From an uncultured Flavobacteriales bacterium (GTDB lineage: Bacteria > Bacteroidota > Bacteroidia > Flavobacteriales_E > Vicingaceae), in assembly GCA_905479325.1 (NCBI GenBank), contig CAJQLW010000009.1, positions 24,023 to 88,022 on the forward strand: 64,000 nucleotides of DNA. The letters run 5' to 3'. Positions 8,157 to 16,873 of this stretch are shown here, piece after piece. A program made the position numbers and the translations under genes. Below the pieces are notes generated by a model, which saw only the letters and a list, made by a program, of their open reading frames with translations, was not told the origin of the DNA and did not search any database. Numbering within the stretch: position 1 is the stretch's first letter; every line of letters begins with the position of its first letter.

Positions 8157-9266
8157 ATGAGCGAAGAGAAATCAAAACATCCTTTATTTAAAGCGCAAAT
8201 TGAAAAAGCAACCCGTTTTCAATTGAGAAAACCAACGCCAAACAAAACCAATTGGGATACTTTTTACAAGCTTTCTTCGAATGAAAACATGATGGGTGCT
8301 TCGCCAAAGGCAGTTGCCGCTATGAAAGCTGCTTTAGAAGGCGTTTACGAATACGATTTTTACGACGATTATCAGTTTCAAGATGTGTTGGCAGATTTTT
8401 ACAATCAAGAAATTAAATCAGGGCAATTTATCACTGCTAATAGTGGAGTTGAAGTATTGGAGATCATTTGCCGAGGATTGGTTTCTGTAGGTTCAGAATG
8501 CATCATATCTAGTCCTACTTTCTCTCCATACAAAAATATTATTGAGTTAGAGGGTGGAGTAGTGATTGATATTCCGTTAAAACTACCAGATTATTCTTAT
8601 GATGTGGAAGGAGTTTTAAATGCGGTAACCGATAAAACAGCGATTGTTTTTGTAACCAACCCGAATAACCCAACTGGAACGTACGCAACCAAAGATGAGT
8701 TCGAGAGATTACTAGATGGGTTACCAAAAGATGTAATTGTGGTATACGATGAGGTGTATTTTCACTTTGTAGATGCTGATGATTTCCCTTATGCGAAAGA
8801 CTACGTGAAAGCTGGTAATAATGTCATTTCCTTGCATACCTTTTCGAAAATATACGGTTTGGCAGGAATGCGAGTAGGCTATGGTTTTACCACGCCAGAA
8901 ATTGGAGAATACCTGAATAAAATTTTTAGACCATTTAGAATTGGAACCTTGGCAACCATTGCTGCTTATGAAGCTTTAAAAGATACGGAGCACGTAGAAG
9001 CATCACAAAAAATGGTTTGGGAAGGCAAAAAATGGTTGTACAAAAAGTTCGACGAGAACAACATTCAGTATTGGCCAAGTCAAGGAAACTTTGTGATGTT
9101 TAAAGTGGGCATGAACTCCTTAGAATTAACCTCGGCTATGTTAGACCAAGGAGTAATGGTTCGCCCAGGAGACAACTTTGGTGCGCCAGGTTGCATTCGA
9201 TTAACCATTGGAACAAATGAAGCGAACGAGCGATTTTGGGAAGTATTACAGGGTATTATCAAGTAA
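8157..9266 (+). CDS. Histidinol-phosphate aminotransferase-like PLP enzyme
   Basis: This 369-aa protein is a fold-type I class I/II aminotransferase. Recognisable parts are KLSSNENMMGASPKA near the N-terminus, the FVTNPNNPTGTY substrate/PLP loop, the VYDEVYFHF Asp that contacts the pyridine nitrogen, and HTFSKIYGLAGMRVGY with the PLP lysine (about residue 231). It looks like HisC, which converts imidazole-acetol phosphate to histidinol phosphate. No other his genes are near, so a broader amino-acid transaminase is possible. The start follows the -7 box. The 3' end overlaps the convergent GNAT gene by 8 bases. Confidence 0.8.
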   Translation: MSEEKSKHPLFKAQIEKATRFQLRKPTPNKTNWDTFYKLSSNENMMGASPKAVAAMKAALEGVYEYDFYDDYQFQDVLADFYNQEIKSGQFITANSGVEVLEIICRGLVSVGSECIISSPTFSPYKNIIELEGGVVIDIPLKLPDYSYDVEGVLNAVTDKTAIVFVTNPNNPTGTYATKDEFERLLDGLPKDVIVVYDEVYFHFVDADDFPYAKDYVKAGNNVISLHTFSKIYGLAGMRVGYGFTTPEIGEYLNKIFRPFRIGTLATIAAYEALKDTEHVEASQKMVWEGKKWLYKKFDENNIQYWPSQGNFVMFKVGMNSLELTSAMLDQGVMVRPGDNFGAPGCIRLTIGTNEANERFWEVLQGIIK

Positions 9267-10362
9267 AAACAGCATCGCCATCACCATCTTGAATAAACAG
9301 GTTCGGGTGGGTCATCATTTTACTCAGTTGCTTGTCGATTAGAAAATTTCGATCAATTTCTTTTTTATGGAAGGCCATTGTTTTTTGTTCCATTAAACCA
9401 GAAACCAATTTTGGGTGAAAGCTTGTAAATACCTTTGCGTTCCACTTTTGTAAGAAGTGTAGAATTACAGTAATTTCATCTTTTACAAGGCCTTTTGCGT
9501 AAAAATAGGGGAGTTTAATTACTTCATTTCTATTGGTAAAAAAGAAAAACGCTTTTAACTTTCCTTGGTCATCTTTTAGCTTGTACAGGTAGTTTTTAAA
9601 AACATGATCGGAAGAACTGAAGTAATACCTTTTGTGAAGCTCCTTTTTTTCATCGTTTTCGAGCACCCATGGTTCGGCTAAAATCCAATTTAATTCTCGT
9701 TTTTTTCGCTGAAAATAATCTTTGCCATTTTGGTGGAGAATGAAGTTTTCTATTTCATCATCTACTTCATTTACCTCTTCTAAATTCAAGTGATCTATTG
9801 GGTATTTAAAATTTGATTGATAACTACTTAATATGCTGTTTCCTGCTTTGTCAATTGCTTTTAGCAATCCAGATTCTTGTTTAACCAAGTTTGTTTTAGC
9901 AGGTAGAATGTTTTGTAAATCGGATTTAAGGTACAAACGAACTCCTTTTTTTACGAGCGGACGCTGAATAAAGAATCCCGTTGCGTCGTACATTTTTTTA
10001 GTGGCAGGAACGTAATCGGTCAACAATAAATTGCCATTCCATTTAAAGTGAGCTTCTCGAAATAAATCAGCAGTGACTCCTTTTCCTCTGTGGCTATCTT
10101 TTACCCAAATACAACTTACCCAGCCAACTTTAACAATGGGTTGCTTTGGTGCAAAGAACAAATCTGGCAAAACACCAAAATACCCAATGAGTTCTTCCTT
10201 TTCTTTCGCGAGGAAGAGCACAATATCGTTGGCATTGGCTCTTGGGTTTTTAGCGTGTGAAACTGCTCTGTGAAAACTAATCGGAAGGTTCCTTTCTTTT
10301 GAAAAAGAGGGCGAATTCACATACGCCAGTAAATCTGTTTTATTGAGTGAAATTATTTCCAT
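9259..10362 (-). CDS. GNAT-family acetyltransferase
   Basis: This 367-aa protein has an N-terminal GNAT fold (about residues 1-140). VGWVSCIWVKDSHRGKGVTAD is the acetyl-CoA loop (R/Q-x-x-G-x-G/A type), followed by YDATGFFIQRPLVKKG. A second half of about 200 residues, possibly a second GNAT-like domain, is not recognised. The substrate is unknown. Its ATG overlaps the stop of the upstream deacetylase-like gene by one base (TAATG), so the two are translationally coupled and likely act on one cell-surface or glycan task. Confidence 0.7.
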   Translation of the reverse strand: MEIISLNKTDLLAYVNSPSFSKERNLPISFHRAVSHAKNPRANANDIVLFLAKEKEELIGYFGVLPDLFFAPKQPIVKVGWVSCIWVKDSHRGKGVTADLFREAHFKWNGNLLLTDYVPATKKMYDATGFFIQRPLVKKGVRLYLKSDLQNILPAKTNLVKQESGLLKAIDKAGNSILSSYQSNFKYPIDHLNLEEVNEVDDEIENFILHQNGKDYFQRKKRELNWILAEPWVLENDEKKELHKRYYFSSSDHVFKNYLYKLKDDQGKLKAFFFFTNRNEVIKLPYFYAKGLVKDEITVILHFLQKWNAKVFTSFHPKLVSGLMEQKTMAFHKKEIDRNFLIDKQLSKMMTHPNLFIQDGDGDAVFT

Positions 10363-11372
10363 TAGTTTCTAGTAATACGGTTTTTGCCGAGTGGCTTTTT
10401 CAACAAATAATAGAGCATTTCTGCATTTAAAATTTCCTTCCCGCTCATGTGCTTTTCTTCAAAGGCAATGCGCTGAAAGTGATTTTCAATACTATCTTGT
10501 TTCATTCCGGCACAGCCAAAAGTAGCTGCAATTTGTTCTGACTTGTTTAACTCTGTAAAAAATTGCTTTGAAACCCCAAAATCAGTAAATGGGAAAGAAA
10601 AGCTAAGCGGTTCTGCGTTTAGTTTTTCTTTCAGATAAGCTACACTCTCTTCTGTTTGAATAAGCTGTTCTTCTAAGGGAATAAATTGATATTCGGGATG
10701 ATTTGCACTATGCGCTCCAAAGTGGAAGTCATGTTGTTCTAACTCTTTGATATCGGTTTGATTCAAATATGGCTGTTCCTTTTCTAAAAAGTCTTCAAAA
10801 CTATAACCAACGTATTGAGCAAACTGATTCAACTGTTCTTGCTCATTGTGTTTGATTGCTAGTAGTTTTGGCAGCACATGATCGGTTTGAAAGAAGTCAA
10901 CGGCTGCATTGTGAATAGAATCGCTTCGCTTCACTTGATCGATTAACAAACTTACTTTGTACCTGAAAAAAAGTGCTTTATTATCGACAAAGTCAGAGTT
11001 TAAAAAAACCAAGGCCGGAATGCCTTTTGATTTTAGAATCGGTGCAATTACCTCTTTTACCTCTTTCAGCCCGTCGTCGAAACTGAGTAAGAAGTAAGGT
11101 TTGTATTTTTTTGATGAATTGGTTGCTCGTTCTAAAAAGCCTGTGAAATCTACCGGTTCAAAATAGTTGAGCAGAAAGTCTAAATCGGCAATAAATTCCT
11201 TTGATGATTTTACACGATAAAGATTTTCAATGTGAGTTACATTTTGATCTGCAATAGCATGATAAAACGGTAGCACAAATGACTGTTTGGTTAGCCTAAA
11301 TAATGACTTTGTTGGCAGTGCATTGGCTACTTTACCAATGGTAGATTGAAATATTTTTTTAGCAGTTGCCAT
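10362..11372 (-). CDS. Polysaccharide deacetylase-like protein
   Basis: This 336-aa protein is a NodB/carbohydrate-esterase-4-like fold. YFLLSFDDGLKEVKEVIAPILKSKGIPALVFLNSDF contains the paired Asp of motif 1. FHFGAHSANHPEYQFI supplies the HxxxH-type metal motif 2 (here H-S-A-N-H). SFSFPFTDFG is near the motif 3 position. Such enzymes remove acetyl groups from surface or wall sugars. There is no clear signal peptide, so it may act in the cytoplasm or be anchored by its N-terminus. First gene of a two-gene operon with the GNAT protein. Confidence 0.75.
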   Translation of the reverse strand: MATAKKIFQSTIGKVANALPTKSLFRLTKQSFVLPFYHAIADQNVTHIENLYRVKSSKEFIADLDFLLNYFEPVDFTGFLERATNSSKKYKPYFLLSFDDGLKEVKEVIAPILKSKGIPALVFLNSDFVDNKALFFRYKVSLLIDQVKRSDSIHNAAVDFFQTDHVLPKLLAIKHNEQEQLNQFAQYVGYSFEDFLEKEQPYLNQTDIKELEQHDFHFGAHSANHPEYQFIPLEEQLIQTEESVAYLKEKLNAEPLSFSFPFTDFGVSKQFFTELNKSEQIAATFGCAGMKQDSIENHFQRIAFEEKHMSGKEILNAEMLYYLLKKPLGKNRITRN

Positions 11373-11412
11373 TCAAAGGTGAAAGTAAGAAAAAGCTTTA
11401 AAGTTGAGGTAC

Positions 11413-11492
11413 AAAAAATCCCATTCTCAATTGTCATAACGAACTCCGATAGCAATCGGAGTCGAAGTATAGACAATGTAAAGAATGGGATT
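11413..11492 (-). terminator. Three-tier nested hairpin, terminator of the S46 peptidase gene
   Basis: Bases 11417-11426 pair with 11483-11492 (10 bp), 11430-11435 with 11472-11477 (6 bp), and 11443-11450 with 11455-11462 (8 bp, loop AGCA). On the minus strand the outer stem is followed by a run of T (A at 11413-11418 on the + strand), which fits an intrinsic terminator for the gene ending at 11514. The inner stem is a copy of the CCGATAGC(A/T)ATCGG palindrome. Confidence 0.7.
11443..11462. repeat. Palindromic repeat, second copy of CCGATAGCnATCGG
   Basis: The core at 11446-11459 differs by a single base from the palindrome inside the group II intron at 1636-1649. It forms the tip of a terminator hairpin here. 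Two copies in unrelated contexts suggest a mobile or recurrent short palindrome. Confidence 0.6.
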
Positions 11493-11513
11493 CCTTAATT
11501 TTTAATCAGTGAA

Positions 11514-13661
11514 TTATTTCACCAATTTCATTTCTTTAATTAAGTGACCTGCACCTGCATACTTGTCAATAATGAACAATGTATAACGAATGTCGACACC
11601 GATTGTACGTTGCAATTCTGGTTCAAAAGCAATATCACCACTCATAGCTTCCCAGTTACCATCAAAAGCAGTTCCAATTAATTCACCGTTTCCGTTAATC
11701 ATTGGGCTACCAGAGTTACCTCCTGTAATGTCGTTATTGGCAATAAAGTTTACTACCAACTCACCGTTCTTATCAGCATATTGTCCGTAATCTTTATCTT
11801 GAATTAACTTTTTCAATTTAGCTGGAACAACAAACTCAGGGTTGGTTGGGTCTTCTTTTTCTAAAATACCTTGAGCAGTAGTAATGTGGCTATAGTTTAC
11901 TGCATCTCTTGGCTCGTAGTCTCCAACTTGACCGTAAGTAAAACGCATGGTTGAGTTTGCATCAGGAGCATAAACTTTATCAGAATTCATTTCACGTAAG
12001 CCTTTCACAAAAAGTCTTTCTGAGCGCTGTAAACTTTCACTACCTTCAGATACTTTAGGTGCAATTTCAGATCTAAAGTGACCTATAATTGAACTCTGGA
12101 TTTGGAAAATTGGATCTTTTGCCAATGTTTTTTCAGAAGGCTTTGCTAAAAAGGCTTCAACTTTTTCTTTGCTTCCAAAAATTGATTTGTCATACATTTT
12201 ATTGGCCATTGTGTTAAAATCACCTTTGTACTTAGCAATCATCTTTTTGAAATCTTCTGGTTGGTTTTCTTTAGGAATATCTTCGCTGTAAGCCTTCATC
12301 ATAGCAGCAAACACATTTCTATCAATTGCCATGTCGTAATCCTTAAAGTGCTCGTCTAGAGTTGACTTAATTCTCTCTACAGTCTGTTTCGTTGACGTTT
12401 CATTTTCAGTTTCCAATGCGCTCTTTAAACCAGAAAATTGAAAAGAATACGCAATGGCTTCAACTCTAAAGATTGCTTCGTTCAGGTAAACTCGAACTCT
12501 ATTAGCTTCTTTCATGTTATCGTATCCGGTTTTAAAACCTTCAATAACTCCCGCATATAGTTTTTTCCGGTCTTCGTCTTTTTCAATCCAAGCTGCTAAA
12601 GCATCTTCTTGAGCTTTCTTTTTGTCGTACACCTTCAATCTTTTTAAACCTGCTTGCTGACCAATAAAGTATTTCCAATAGTTGGCAACACTAGCAAATT
12701 TAGAAGCATACTGAATTCGAGTTTTTTCGCTCTTATCCATTCCTTCTTGGTATGCATCTAATACTTGTCTTCTCAATTTTACAGAGGCTGGTTGTCTTAC
12801 TTCTAATTCGTATAAAATTCCTTCAGAAGTTAAATAACGATCTGTACTTCCTGGGTATCCAAAAATCATTGAGAAATCTCCTGGCTCAACACCTTTTAAA
12901 GAAACTGGTAAAGAGTGTTTTGGAGTATACGGCTTATTGTCCTTACTGTATTCAGCAGGCTTGTTGTCTTTGTCTGCATAAACTCTAAATAAAGTAAAAT
13001 CTCCTGTGTGACGAGGCCACATCCAGTTGTCAGTATCGCCACCAAATTTACCTACTGATGATGGAGGAGCTCCTACTAAACGCACATCAGGAAATGTTTC
13101 GTAAACAAATAAGTAAAATTCATTTCCATTGTAGAACGACCTTACGTTAGCTGTATATTCAGACTCACCAACGGCCGCTTTTTCTAAAGAATCAGAAACT
13201 TTTTTAATTGCTTTCGCTCTTTCCGCTAAGCTCATTTCTTCGTTTAGTAATGCATTTACAGATGCTGAAACATCTTCCATTCTAATCAAAAATGAAACTG
13301 CAAAACCTGCAGGTAATTCATCTTCTTTCTTCATTGCCCAAAAGCCATCATCAAGGTAGTTGTGCTCTTCTGTAGAATTTTCTTGAATAACACCAAATCC
13401 ACAGTGGTGGTTGGTTAACATTAAACCTTGATCAGAAATAATTTCTCCTGTACAAAAACCTCTTCCCAAACGCACAATTGCGTCTTTCAAGCTAGAGTTG
13501 TTCACACTGTAAATCTCTTCTGGAGTTAATTGAAGACCTTGCTTTTGCATGTCCACATAATTCAAACGCTTCACAAACATTGGAAGCCACATACCCTCAT
13601 CAGCTTTTACCGGGGCAAATGCAAGTAAAAATCCTGCAATTAAGATTGTAATCTTTTTCAT
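11514..13661 (-). CDS. dpp7: S46-family dipeptidyl-peptidase, DPP7 type
   Basis: This 715-aa exported serine peptidase releases dipeptides from the N-termini of peptides in the periplasm. It has a signal peptide (about 1-20), the catalytic His in LTNHHCG (His85/86), an Asp near residue 220 (DTDNWMWPRHTGDF) and the nucleophile in GGNSGSP (about residue 649). The residue 18 positions after the Ser is Gly (TAFDGNWEAM). DPP11 has Arg there for Asp/Glu specificity and DPP7 has Gly, so a hydrophobic P1 preference is inferred. Length matches the family. It has its own terminator, and a TACCTTTG box lies 26-33 bases upstream. Confidence 0.92.
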   Translation of the reverse strand: MKKITILIAGFLLAFAPVKADEGMWLPMFVKRLNYVDMQKQGLQLTPEEIYSVNNSSLKDAIVRLGRGFCTGEIISDQGLMLTNHHCGFGVIQENSTEEHNYLDDGFWAMKKEDELPAGFAVSFLIRMEDVSASVNALLNEEMSLAERAKAIKKVSDSLEKAAVGESEYTANVRSFYNGNEFYLFVYETFPDVRLVGAPPSSVGKFGGDTDNWMWPRHTGDFTLFRVYADKDNKPAEYSKDNKPYTPKHSLPVSLKGVEPGDFSMIFGYPGSTDRYLTSEGILYELEVRQPASVKLRRQVLDAYQEGMDKSEKTRIQYASKFASVANYWKYFIGQQAGLKRLKVYDKKKAQEDALAAWIEKDEDRKKLYAGVIEGFKTGYDNMKEANRVRVYLNEAIFRVEAIAYSFQFSGLKSALETENETSTKQTVERIKSTLDEHFKDYDMAIDRNVFAAMMKAYSEDIPKENQPEDFKKMIAKYKGDFNTMANKMYDKSIFGSKEKVEAFLAKPSEKTLAKDPIFQIQSSIIGHFRSEIAPKVSEGSESLQRSERLFVKGLREMNSDKVYAPDANSTMRFTYGQVGDYEPRDAVNYSHITTAQGILEKEDPTNPEFVVPAKLKKLIQDKDYGQYADKNGELVVNFIANNDITGGNSGSPMINGNGELIGTAFDGNWEAMSGDIAFEPELQRTIGVDIRYTLFIIDKYAGAGHLIKEMKLVK

Positions 13662-13686
13662 AATTATTTTATAGTTAAACGGTGTT

Positions 13687-13694
13687 CAAAGGTA
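13687..13694 (-). promoter_or_regulatory. -7 box TACCTTTG of the DPP7-type gene
   Basis: This is an exact TAnnTTTG match on the minus strand, 26 bases before the ATG, giving a leader of about 20 bases. No TTG at the usual -33 spacing is seen. Confidence 0.45.
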
Positions 13695-13781
13695 GGGCTT
13701 AATTCTATTTTAATAAAATTTGCTTTCGCCGAATGGCAATAAATATGGATAAGAGGTAGCGGGTTGTTTAATGTAGAACCG

Positions 13782-13796
13782 TGCCTGCGGCAGGCA
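13782..13796. repeat. GC-rich palindrome TGCCTGC-G-GCAGGCA
   Basis: Two perfect 7-base arms surround a central G in otherwise AT-rich intergenic DNA. Such CCTGC/GCAGG palindromes are, as I recall, dispersed in many Bacteroidota genomes. Next to it (13801-13845) lies GAATTAGGAATGTAGAATTAGG-like low-complexity sequence. Confidence 0.45.
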
Positions 13797-13861
13797 GGTG
13801 AGGAATGAAGAATTAGGAATGTAGAATTAGGAATATGGAATTTATAATGAGGAGTAAAGAA

Positions 13862-13933
13862 TCTCATAGTCTCATAGTCTCAAAATCTCATAGTTTCACA
13901 GTCTCAAAATCTCACGGTCTCAAAATCTCAATA
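13862..13933. repeat. 8-bp tandem repeat, nine units of TCTCAnnn type
   Basis: Nine consecutive octamers read TCTCATAG, TCTCATAG, TCTCAAAA, TCTCATAG, TTTCACAG, TCTCAAAA, TCTCACGG, TCTCAAAA, TCTCAATA. The array runs into the stop codon (13928-13930) of the rhodanese gene, so repeat-length changes could alter its C-terminus or 3' end. There are no unique spacers, so it is not a CRISPR. Confidence 0.8.
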
Positions 13934-14428
13934 AACCTTTTTACCCTTGTTGAGCCAAATTCCCCACATTTTGTTGTAAGCATGAATTTTTTCAGTTGGC
14001 TTTTTTAGCGGAGTAACCACAGGTTGATCTTGATTTTTCCACTCAAATATTCCTCCATATAAGTTCGAAACGTTAGTGAACCCTATTTCCTTTAATTTTT
14101 CACTTACTTTCTCACTTCTATAGCCCACAGAGCAATACACTATAATTTCTTTCGATTTATCAACTTGATTCATCGCACTAAGGTCTAAGCTGTCATATCC
14201 CACAAAAATGGCATCTTCTATATGGCTTACCTCGTATTCTTTACGTTCCCTTGCATCAACAAAAACAACTTCCTTTTTATCTTTTACTTCTTTTACAGAA
14301 ACTTCTTTTACAGAATGCGATAAAAGTCCTTGAAGCATAATATCGTAAGCCTTGCTACCCACTTCTTGAGCATGAGCGCTAAAAAATAATCCCATAAGTA
14401 TTGTGCTAACTGTAATTATTAATTTCAT
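13928..14428 (-). CDS. Exported rhodanese-like domain protein
   Basis: This 166-aa protein has a signal peptide (1-20, ending SAHAQ) and a single rhodanese domain (about 45-135). VVFVDARERKEYEVSHIEDA is the CH2A-type motif, and IVYCSVGYRSEKVSEKL carries the active-site Cys at the start of the six-residue loop. It probably handles sulfane sulfur or a related thiol reaction in the periplasm. Together with the next gene (DUF547) and the TIGR04283-type glycosyltransferase it matches a set I recall near arsenosugar genes; no arsS is present here. The 3' end abuts the octamer repeat. Confidence 0.8.
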   Translation of the reverse strand: MKLIITVSTILMGLFFSAHAQEVGSKAYDIMLQGLLSHSVKEVSVKEVKDKKEVVFVDARERKEYEVSHIEDAIFVGYDSLDLSAMNQVDKSKEIIVYCSVGYRSEKVSEKLKEIGFTNVSNLYGGIFEWKNQDQPVVTPLKKPTEKIHAYNKMWGIWLNKGKKVY

Positions 14429-14482
14429 TTGTTTCTATAATCTAACGTCACTCCTCAATCCTGATTGCTCATCGAACATTGC

Positions 14483-15298
14483 TCATTCTTCATAATAATT
14501 CCCCAAGCTCAACGTCCAATCGTAATCGTCATACTTTATCTCCGGGTCGCTATCATCAGGTATAACTTCATATTGTTTCAAAAGTTTTAGTATCCCATTT
14601 TTTCCACCAAAGTCTCCTCTGAACCAACTAAACAATGGAGTAGTAAGAACGGTATTTTCTTCTTTGTTATAGGTCGACATTTTGGTTAAAAAGCTTTTAG
14701 CTACTTGGTCAATTTTTGTGTCGAAATTTTTAGCATCGTAAGTAGCCACTAAAGGACAACTTTTGGCGCCACAATTTAATGCAAAGTGAACCCTTCCGTC
14801 TTCTTTGTCGGTTCGTAGTTTTTTTTCAAATTCATTTACAAACGGATTTTTAAGTAAGCCTAGAGACAGCTTAATTTTTGAACCTCGAATTATTCCATGT
14901 TCAATGTCATCAAAACTCAATTTTCGTTGGGCAATAATTATTTTCGGTTTGCTGAAAAAATCTCCTCGGTCGTCAAAGTACTCAGGGTTTTCAGTTAAAA
15001 GAATTTGAATGTAGGCGTTGTAAGTGTTAATCCAAAAAGCCTTTTTTTCATTGTCGGTACTTAGGTACTTTGTCAGCGAATCAGGGTTTAACTTTTCATA
15101 TTGAGCTTTTAATGTGCCTAATTCTTTTCCATCTCGAACGGCATCAATCATTTCTGTAGATAGCATGACATACTTATTGTTGCTTGAGCTTTCTGTTTTT
15201 GCCGTTGCAATTTGCTGATTGGAGCAAGAAAAAGAGAATAACACGAATAAACAGGGAGTGAGTATTCCTATTTTCAAGAATTGATTGGGTTTTGTCAT
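14483..15298 (-). CDS. DUF547-family lipoprotein
   Basis: This 271-aa protein has an N-terminal signal with lipobox-like SFSC (about residue 25). The DUF547 domain spans about residues 70-235, with KKAFWINTYNAYIQILL, IEHGIIRG and VHFALNCGAKSCPLVATYDA (conserved CGAxSCP). The family's biochemistry is unknown; conserved Cys and Asn/His residues suggest an enzyme. It sits upstream of the rhodanese gene on the same strand (54-base gap) and is divergent from the glycosyltransferase. A TAATTTTG box at 15322-15329 (minus) may drive it. Confidence 0.82.
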   Translation of the reverse strand: MTKPNQFLKIGILTPCLFVLFSFSCSNQQIATAKTESSSNNKYVMLSTEMIDAVRDGKELGTLKAQYEKLNPDSLTKYLSTDNEKKAFWINTYNAYIQILLTENPEYFDDRGDFFSKPKIIIAQRKLSFDDIEHGIIRGSKIKLSLGLLKNPFVNEFEKKLRTDKEDGRVHFALNCGAKSCPLVATYDAKNFDTKIDQVAKSFLTKMSTYNKEENTVLTTPLFSWFRGDFGGKNGILKLLKQYEVIPDDSDPEIKYDDYDWTLSLGNYYEE

Positions 15299-15377
15299 GC
15301 TTTATAGTAATCTTTGAACTCCAAAATTAAGTAAACTAAGAGTCCATAAACGTTAAGTTTTACAAACTGCTGACTGC

Positions 15378-16088
15378 ATGCAAATAAGTGTCATTATACC
15401 GACCTTAAACGAAGAGAAGAACATTGCTGAGCTGCTTTCTATTCTTAACCGTGAATTAAGAGAGGTAAAGCGCGAAATTATTGTTGTTGACGCAGCTAGC
15501 ATTGATAATACGGTTCGTTTGGCAGATAAATGTGGCGCGAGGGTTTTACCAGTTGATCAAAAATGCTGCGCATTTCAGATGAATCGGGGAGCGCAGGTTG
15601 CATCAGGTGAGATTCTTTATTTTGTGCATGCAGATAGCAGGCCTCCCAAAGGTTTTTTTCATGACATTTTGCAAGCTTTTCATGAAGGTTTTGACATCGG
15701 TTGCTTTCGATTTAAGTTCGATTCATCAAAAGTATTGTTGAAAATAAACGCTTACTTTACACGGTTTGACCGCGAAATGTGTCGAGGAGGTGATCAAACT
15801 TTTTTCATAAAGCGATTTGAATTCAATCGTTTGGGTGGCTATAATGAAAGGCTTAAAATCATGGAGGAATACGCTTTCATGCGCAAAGCACGTAAAGAAT
15901 TAAAGTTTAAAATTATTCCAAAAGACGTGATCGTTTCTGCTAGGAAATATGAAGAAAATAGCTATTTTCGAGTGAACCTAGTCAACCTTGTGATTTTCGC
16001 AAGTTTTAATCTTGGTGTTTCTCAAAATTGGCTAGTAAAAATGTATAAAAAGCTATTAATCCATCCAAAAGTTGAAGTACTAGAATGA
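15378..16088 (+). CDS. Family 2 glycosyltransferase, TIGR04283 type
   Basis: This 236-aa GT-A enzyme has the ISVIIPTLNEEKNI opening, the VVDAASIDNT nucleotide-sugar loop, and ILYFVHADSRPP with an H-A-D metal motif. It closely resembles the TIGR04283 family, which in several bacteria is tied to arsenosugar synthesis, but the true acceptor here is unknown. It is the first gene of a + strand operon; its stop overlaps the SDR start as ATGA (4 bases). Confidence 0.82.
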   Translation: MQISVIIPTLNEEKNIAELLSILNRELREVKREIIVVDAASIDNTVRLADKCGARVLPVDQKCCAFQMNRGAQVASGEILYFVHADSRPPKGFFHDILQAFHEGFDIGCFRFKFDSSKVLLKINAYFTRFDREMCRGGDQTFFIKRFEFNRLGGYNERLKIMEEYAFMRKARKELKFKIIPKDVIVSARKYEENSYFRVNLVNLVIFASFNLGVSQNWLVKMYKKLLIHPKVEVLE

Positions 16089-16873
16089 GTAAAGTAGGAG
16101 TGATAACAGGAGCATCTTCGGGCATCGGTCAAGCATTAACAGTACAACTAGCCAATAGCTATTCCATACTTTATATTTGCGGAAGAAAATTAGATAGCCT
16201 AGAAATAACGGTTAAACTTTGCTCTGGGAAATCGGCTAAGATTGTACCTGTTGCAATGGATTTGAATAACAAAGAGTCTATTAAAAAAGCAGCAGCTGAA
16301 ATAACAAATAAGGAAGAAAAAATTCATTTGTTAGTGAATAATGCCGGGCAAAGCCAGCGATCGTTGGTGAAAGATACAAGTGAAGAAGTTGAGGCTAGAA
16401 TAATGCAGATTAATTATTTCGGACAAGTCCAATTAACTAAGTTGTTATTGAATGCTTTGCAAAAAGCTCAAGGCAGTAGAATCTTGATTACTTCAAGCAT
16501 TGTTGGTAAATTCGGCTACCCTTTAAGGTCTACTTATAGTGCTTCAAAACATGCTTTGCATGGTTTTTTTGAAAGTTTGCGCTTTGAAGAAAAGAAAAAT
16601 AGCATTTTTGTACAGTTCTTAGTAATCGGTAGGGTACAAACTCAAGTTTCTGTGAATGCATTGACTGCAGGCGGAGAAACGTATGGTAAAATGGACAACG
16701 GGCAAGCTGGAGGAATTTCAGCCGAAGTTTGCGCAAAGAAGATAGAAGCTGCTCTTCAATCAAATAGGAAGGAAGTGTTGATTGGGGGCAAAGAATTATT
16801 GATGGTAAAATTCAAAAAGTACCTTCCCTTTTTGTTTTATAAAATAGCAGAAAAAGAAAGCAATCATGTTTGA
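16085..16873 (+). CDS. Short-chain dehydrogenase/reductase
   Basis: This 262-aa classical SDR has the GASSGIGQ Rossmann glycine motif near residue 8, VNNAGQSQ in the middle, the catalytic Ser in ITSSIVGKFG, and YSASKHALHGF with the catalytic Tyr/Lys (about 155-159). It oxidises or reduces a hydroxyl/keto substrate with NAD(P). It resembles DHRS7-type SDRs that prefer lipophilic substrates. It is coupled to both neighbours by 4- and 8-base overlaps, which suggests one pathway with the glycosyltransferase and the VOC protein. Confidence 0.88.
   Translation: MSKVGVITGASSGIGQALTVQLANSYSILYICGRKLDSLEITVKLCSGKSAKIVPVAMDLNNKESIKKAAAEITNKEEKIHLLVNNAGQSQRSLVKDTSEEVEARIMQINYFGQVQLTKLLLNALQKAQGSRILITSSIVGKFGYPLRSTYSASKHALHGFFESLRFEEKKNSIFVQFLVIGRVQTQVSVNALTAGGETYGKMDNGQAGGISAEVCAKKIEAALQSNRKEVLIGGKELLMVKFKKYLPFLFYKIAEKESNHV

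Noticed and set aside
13664..13867. 67-codon minus-strand frame after the peptidase start
   Set aside because: The peptide is made of repeat-derived sequence (palindrome and GAATTAGG tracts) and has no protein-like features.
13862..13933. CRISPR-like array
   Set aside because: The unit is only 8 bp and contiguous, without unique spacers, and no cas genes are in the window.
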